Assembly (NCBI GenBank): GCA_036566745.1
Contig: DATCVR010000291.1
Coordinates: 1 to 8,192 of the forward strand
Source of the DNA: DATCVR01 sp036566745
GTDB lineage: Bacteria; Actinomycetota; Actinomycetes; Jiangellales; Jiangellaceae
Length of the DNA stretch: 8,192 nt
Reading direction: 5' to 3'
Shown: one piece after another, positions 5,545 to 8,192 of the stretch
Numbering within the stretch: position 1 is the stretch's first letter
Layout: each line of letters starts with the position of its first letter
Notes under the pieces: generated by a model
Database searches by the model: none
What the model was told of the DNA's origin: nothing
Seen by the model: only the letters and a program-made list of their open reading frames with translations
Translations under genes and position numbers: made by a program

Positions 5545-6588
5545 TCAGCCGGCGATGCGAGCGGCTACGGCGTCGCCGATCTCGGACGTCGTCCGCTTCG
5601 CCGTTCCACGCGTCGCGAGGTCGGCCGCCACGGCGTCGGTGACCCGGGCCGCCTGGTGAGTGAGCGCGAGGTGGTCGAGAAGAAGCGCGACCGAGAGCAC
5701 GGCGGCCGTGGGGTCGGCGATCCCCTGCCCGGCGATGTCCGGCGCGGAGCCGTGGACGGGCTCGAACATCGACGGCGCGGTGCGGTCGGGGTTGACGTTG
5801 CCGCTGGCCGCCAGACCGATGCCACCGGTGACGGCCGCCGCGAGATCGGTGATGATGTCGCCGAAGAGGTTGTCGGTGACGACGACGTCGAACCGTGCGG
5901 GGTCGGTGACCAGGAAGATCGTGGCGGCGTCGACGTGCAAGTAGTCGACGCTGACGTCGGGGAACTCCAGCGCCACCCGCTCGACGATGCGCCGCCACAG
6001 GTGCCCCGCATGGACCAGCACGTTGTGCTTGTGGACGTAGGTGAGCTTGCGGCGCGGCCGGGCGGAGGCCCTGGCGAAGGCGTCGCGCACGACCCGCTCG
6101 ACCCCGAAGGCGGTGTTGACGCTGACCTCGTTGGCCACCTCGTGCGGCGTGCCCACGCGCAGGGCGCCGCCGTTGCCGACGTACGGGCCCTCGGTGCCCT
6201 CGCGGACGACCACGAAGTCGACGTCGCCGGGATCGCTGAGGGGGGACGCCACGCCGGGGAACAGCCGCGACGGGCGAAGGTTGACGTAGTGGTCGAGCTC
6301 GAAGCGCAGCCGCAGCAGCAGGCCCCGCTCGAGGACACCGCTGGGCACCCCGGGATCGCCGATGGCGCCGAGCAGGATGACGTCGTGACCGCGGAGTTCG
6401 GCCAGCACGGAGTCGGGGAGCGTCTCGCCGGTGGCGTGCCACCGCTTCGCCCCGAGGTCGTACTCGGTCACCGCGACCTTGACGTCGGCTCCGGCCACGG
6501 CGGCGTCGAGAGCCTTCAGCCCTTCGGCGATCACTTCCGGACCGATGCCGTCACCGGGGATCACTGCCAGATCGATGCTGCGAGACAT
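5545..6588 (-). CDS. leuB: 3-isopropylmalate dehydrogenase LeuB
   Basis: This 347-residue NAD-dependent dehydrogenase oxidises and decarboxylates 3-isopropylmalate to 2-oxoisocaproate in leucine synthesis; in organisms with CimA the same type of enzyme also converts 3-methylmalate to 2-oxobutanoate. Signatures: AVIPGDGIGPEV (8-19), the LRLRFELDHYVNLRP stretch carrying substrate-binding arginines (92-106), VVREGTEGPY (127-136), the VTDNLFGDIITDLAAA family signature (237-252, metal-binding Asp residues) and EPVHGSAPDIAGQGIADPTAA (276-296, NAD region). The length is typical of the shorter actinobacterial LeuB. ATG 6588 is preferred because it begins directly before the first strand; GTG 6597 would add three residues. 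It is 47 bases downstream of the transporter gene. Confidence 0.93.
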   Translation of the reverse strand: MSRSIDLAVIPGDGIGPEVIAEGLKALDAAVAGADVKVAVTEYDLGAKRWHATGETLPDSVLAELRGHDVILLGAIGDPGVPSGVLERGLLLRLRFELDHYVNLRPSRLFPGVASPLSDPGDVDFVVVREGTEGPYVGNGGALRVGTPHEVANEVSVNTAFGVERVVRDAFARASARPRRKLTYVHKHNVLVHAGHLWRRIVERVALEFPDVSVDYLHVDAATIFLVTDPARFDVVVTDNLFGDIITDLAAAVTGGIGLAASGNVNPDRTAPSMFEPVHGSAPDIAGQGIADPTAAVLSVALLLDHLALTHQAARVTDAVAADLATRGTAKRTTSEIGDAVAARIAG

Positions 6589-6631
6589 GCCGGACACCGT
6601 ACGACCACATCCCGAATGGCGGTACGACTAT

Positions 6632-6648
6632 CTTGTCATGTGGACAAG
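6632..6648. repeat. Inverted repeat upstream of leuB
   Basis: CTTGTC and GACAAG form a perfect 6-bp inverted repeat around a 5-base spacer. It overlaps the transporter stop codon and lies 44 bases before the leuB ATG. It is too weak and has no T run for an intrinsic terminator. Its position fits an operator for leuB, but I find no clear promoter with it. Confidence 0.4.
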
Positions 6649-7784
6649 CTCGGGCGCGTCGGTCGGCGCGTGCTGAGGGCCGCCACCACGACGCCCACGA
6701 GCGTCAGTACCGCGCCCGTGATCGTCAGCGGACCGACGTCGGCGCGGCCGGTCACGGCGTCGAGCCCGAGGGCGACCACCACCTGTCCGGCGATGGTGCA
6801 CAGGCCCAGGATCAGCACGCCCAGGGTCCGCACGAGCACCGCTGCCAGGCCGATGAACAGTACGCCCATCGAGCCGCCGAGGTAGAGCCAGGCATCGCCA
6901 CTCGCCGGCGACGGCAGGGCATCGGCGCCGGCACCCGCGATCTGGACGCCGACCCACACGACGAACAGCAGGGACGTGCCCACGGCGAAGTTGATCCACG
7001 TCGCGGCCAGCGGCCCGCCCACCACCGCGACCCGACCGTTGACGGCCTGCTGCCACGACGTGCCCGCACCGGCCAGCAGGGGCAACAGCGCCAGCAGCAT
7101 GGCCACGCCGGCCAGCCGCTGGGTGCCCTCCAGGCGCTGCACCACCGTGAGCCCCACCGCCACGATCGCCAGCGTCGCTCCGACGGCACGACCGGCCGTG
7201 ATGGGGCGCCGGCCCGCCGGGCCCAGACCCGCGCGGTCGACCACGAGGCCGCTCACGCTCTGACCGGCCACGACGGCCACGGCGAAGAGCGCCACCCCGA
7301 TCGTCGGCACGGTCAGTCCCTGGTTGATGACGAGGAACGCACCGGCCGAGCCGCCCAGGACCTGCCAGGGTCGCAGCACGCCGCGGCGCAGCGAGCGCCG
7401 GACCGCCGCGATGCCGCGCCGCCCGCGCGGCACCATCAGGCTCGCGAGCGTGACGATGGCCAGGCCCGTCCCGAAGCTCACCAGCGCGGCCTGCGATCCT
7501 CCGGCGAAACCGCCGCCGACGTACTCCGCGAGCCGACCGTTGATCATGGACTGGACGGTGACCAGGCCACCGACGAGGAAGGCCGCGAAGGCGCCGGACA
7601 GCAACCGGACGCGGGATCGCGGCGCCGGCGGCTCAGACGAGCTGCCGGCGTCGACGGACTGCTGCGAGGTGGGTGCCACCGCACCATCGTCGGTGACGTG
7701 GCGGGCCACGGCCACCTCGGGTATGCGACCCGGCGCCCGGCGGCGCCGTCGGGATGAGGCGTCCGCCGGGTCGTTCGCGCCCAC
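6636..7784 (-). CDS. DMT superfamily transporter, YdcZ/DUF606 type
   Basis: The product is an integral membrane protein of up to 382 residues with about ten hydrophobic segments from residue 62 on, in two homologous halves. The halves share matching landmarks: Q-x3-NGR-x-A at 78-86 and 245-253, LGGS-x-G at 143-148 and 302-307, and AGQ-x(5-6)-L-x2-D-x3-G at 173-186 and 332-346. This duplication is typical of two fused DUF606 (YdcZ) domains in drug/metabolite transporters; the substrate is unknown. The first 58 or so residues are charged, Ser/Pro-rich and unlike the family, which is usually about 310-330 long. GTG 7784 has no convincing ribosome site, so the true start may be an internal GTG such as codon 24, 26 or 36. 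It lies just upstream of leuB; export of amino acids or intermediates is only a guess. Confidence 0.85.
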   Translation of the reverse strand: MGANDPADASSRRRRRAPGRIPEVAVARHVTDDGAVAPTSQQSVDAGSSSEPPAPRSRVRLLSGAFAAFLVGGLVTVQSMINGRLAEYVGGGFAGGSQAALVSFGTGLAIVTLASLMVPRGRRGIAAVRRSLRRGVLRPWQVLGGSAGAFLVINQGLTVPTIGVALFAVAVVAGQSVSGLVVDRAGLGPAGRRPITAGRAVGATLAIVAVGLTVVQRLEGTQRLAGVAMLLALLPLLAGAGTSWQQAVNGRVAVVGGPLAATWINFAVGTSLLFVVWVGVQIAGAGADALPSPASGDAWLYLGGSMGVLFIGLAAVLVRTLGVLILGLCTIAGQVVVALGLDAVTGRADVGPLTITGAVLTLVGVVVAALSTRRPTRPSLST

Positions 7785-7792
7785 CGAGCGGG

Positions 7793-7876
7793 TCAGCGCC
7801 CGCTCTCACCGCCGTTGTCGCGGCGGTCGAGGGCTTCTTGGAGAGCGTGTTGGGCCTGTTGCTGCTCTTCGGTCAT
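7793..7876 (-). CDS. Small ORF, 27 residues, unknown
   Basis: ATG at 7876 is preceded by GGAG with 8 bases between, one of the better ribosome sites in the window. The predicted peptide is hydrophilic and starts MTEEQQQAQHALQEALDRR, a likely amphipathic helix, followed by a short Gly-rich tail. It ends 8 bases before the transporter GTG and its start overlaps the stop of an upstream small ORF as ATGA, both signs of translational coupling. I do not recognise it; it could be a small regulatory or accessory protein, or an upstream ORF that controls the transporter. The shortness keeps confidence moderate. Confidence 0.45.
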   Translation of the reverse strand: MTEEQQQAQHALQEALDRRDNGGESGR

Positions 7877-8028
7877 GACGACTGCTCCGAACTGTGCGGT
7901 CGTTCGGCGAGGGCGAGGACCGATCCGGATCGGCCGGCGATGGTGATGCCGTTCGCGATCGGCAGTGGCTCGTGGCCGATGCCGTGGTCGGTCGAAACCT
8001 GGCTCGATCCCGGATCGCGGGTGGCCAA
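7873..8028 (-). CDS. Doubtful small ORF, 51 residues, unknown
   Basis: On the minus strand a frame is open from 8115 (after a TAG at 8118-8116) to TGA at 7875-7873, and its codon third positions are nearly all G or C, which neither overlapping frame matches. The only ordinary start is TTG at 8028, with GAGGAG just 3 bases before it. The predicted product contains GHEPLPIANGITIAGRSGS followed by VLALAERP and matches nothing I know. Its stop overlaps the next ORF's ATG (ATGA). The open frame continuing upstream of the only start suggests either a non-standard start or the remnant of a longer, decayed gene. Confidence 0.33.
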   Translation of the reverse strand: MATRDPGSSQVSTDHGIGHEPLPIANGITIAGRSGSVLALAERPHSSEQSS

Positions 8029-8192
8029 GCGCTCCTCGTCGCAACGAGACGGTCGGCCAGCGGGAACGCCGAACTCCGCGACGGGGAGCCGGCCTATCGG
8101 GCCCCGTCGCGGCAGCTAAGAATGCGTACCGACCACTGCATGACCCCACGCACGTTACGCCCGGCTATCGCAGCTGTCTTGCTGAATGGGCA
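8029..8192 (-). other. Right end of the window, upstream of the minus-strand gene set
   Basis: No recognisable gene lies here. A possible minus-strand promoter is AAGACA (8180-8175), 17 bases, then TAACGT (8157-8152), which would start transcripts near 8145 toward the small ORFs and the transporter. This is only a pattern match. Confidence 0.28.

Noticed and set aside
4304..5659. 451-codon plus-strand open frame opposite ilvE
   Set aside because: Antisense shadow of ilvE running through both flanking gaps, including the operator region; low-complexity product with no family resemblance.
5491..6885. 464-codon plus-strand open frame opposite leuB
   Set aside because: Antisense shadow that spans leuB and part of the transporter gene; no domain, and codon bias belongs to the minus strand.
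6633..7757. 374-codon plus-strand open frame opposite the transporter
   Set aside because: Arg/His/Gln-rich shadow of a clear membrane protein on the minus strand.
7754..8119. 121-codon plus-strand frame at the right end
   Set aside because: Its third-position G/C content is lower than that of the minus-strand frame it overlaps, and no family is recognisable.

Overview
The window is GC-rich, with strong G/C preference at third codon positions, frequent GTG starts and actinobacterial-type proteins. It most resembles a chromosomal segment of a high-GC actinobacterium, perhaps of the Nocardioidaceae/Propionibacteriales type; the genus is a guess. I see no insertion sequence, prophage, CRISPR array, rRNA or tRNA.

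Left end, plus strand (1-959): the 3' end of an unrecognised gene, followed 9 bases later by a six-helix membrane protein of the Pr6Pr / FAR-17a/AIG1-like type. The latter converges on, and overlaps by 44 bases, the end of the next gene.

Minus strand (916-8192): all remaining genes read right to left. In order of transcription they are two doubtful small ORFs, a YdcZ-type (DUF606) DMT transporter, leuB, ilvE, a GNAT acetyltransferase, a family 2 glycosyltransferase and cimA. Three of these belong to branched-chain amino acid synthesis. CimA makes citramalate from pyruvate and acetyl-CoA. LeuB (with LeuCD, not in the window) carries this to 2-oxobutanoate as well as serving leucine synthesis. 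IlvE does the last transamination to Ile, Val and Leu. The set implies a threonine-independent route to isoleucine. The acetyltransferase, the glycosyltransferase and the transporter have no visible link to that pathway.

The most interesting parts are non-coding. Upstream of cimA lies a textbook intrinsic terminator (11-bp stem, U6 tract) that sits between any possible promoter and the start codon. It is preceded by a short candidate leader ORF with a rare Ile ATT codon and a GC-only hairpin, so it looks like a transcription attenuator. Upstream of ilvE a promoter-like pair is followed by a near-perfect 20-bp palindrome at the predicted start site. A second inverted repeat lies upstream of leuB. 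The three pathway genes therefore appear to have separate control points rather than one operon promoter.
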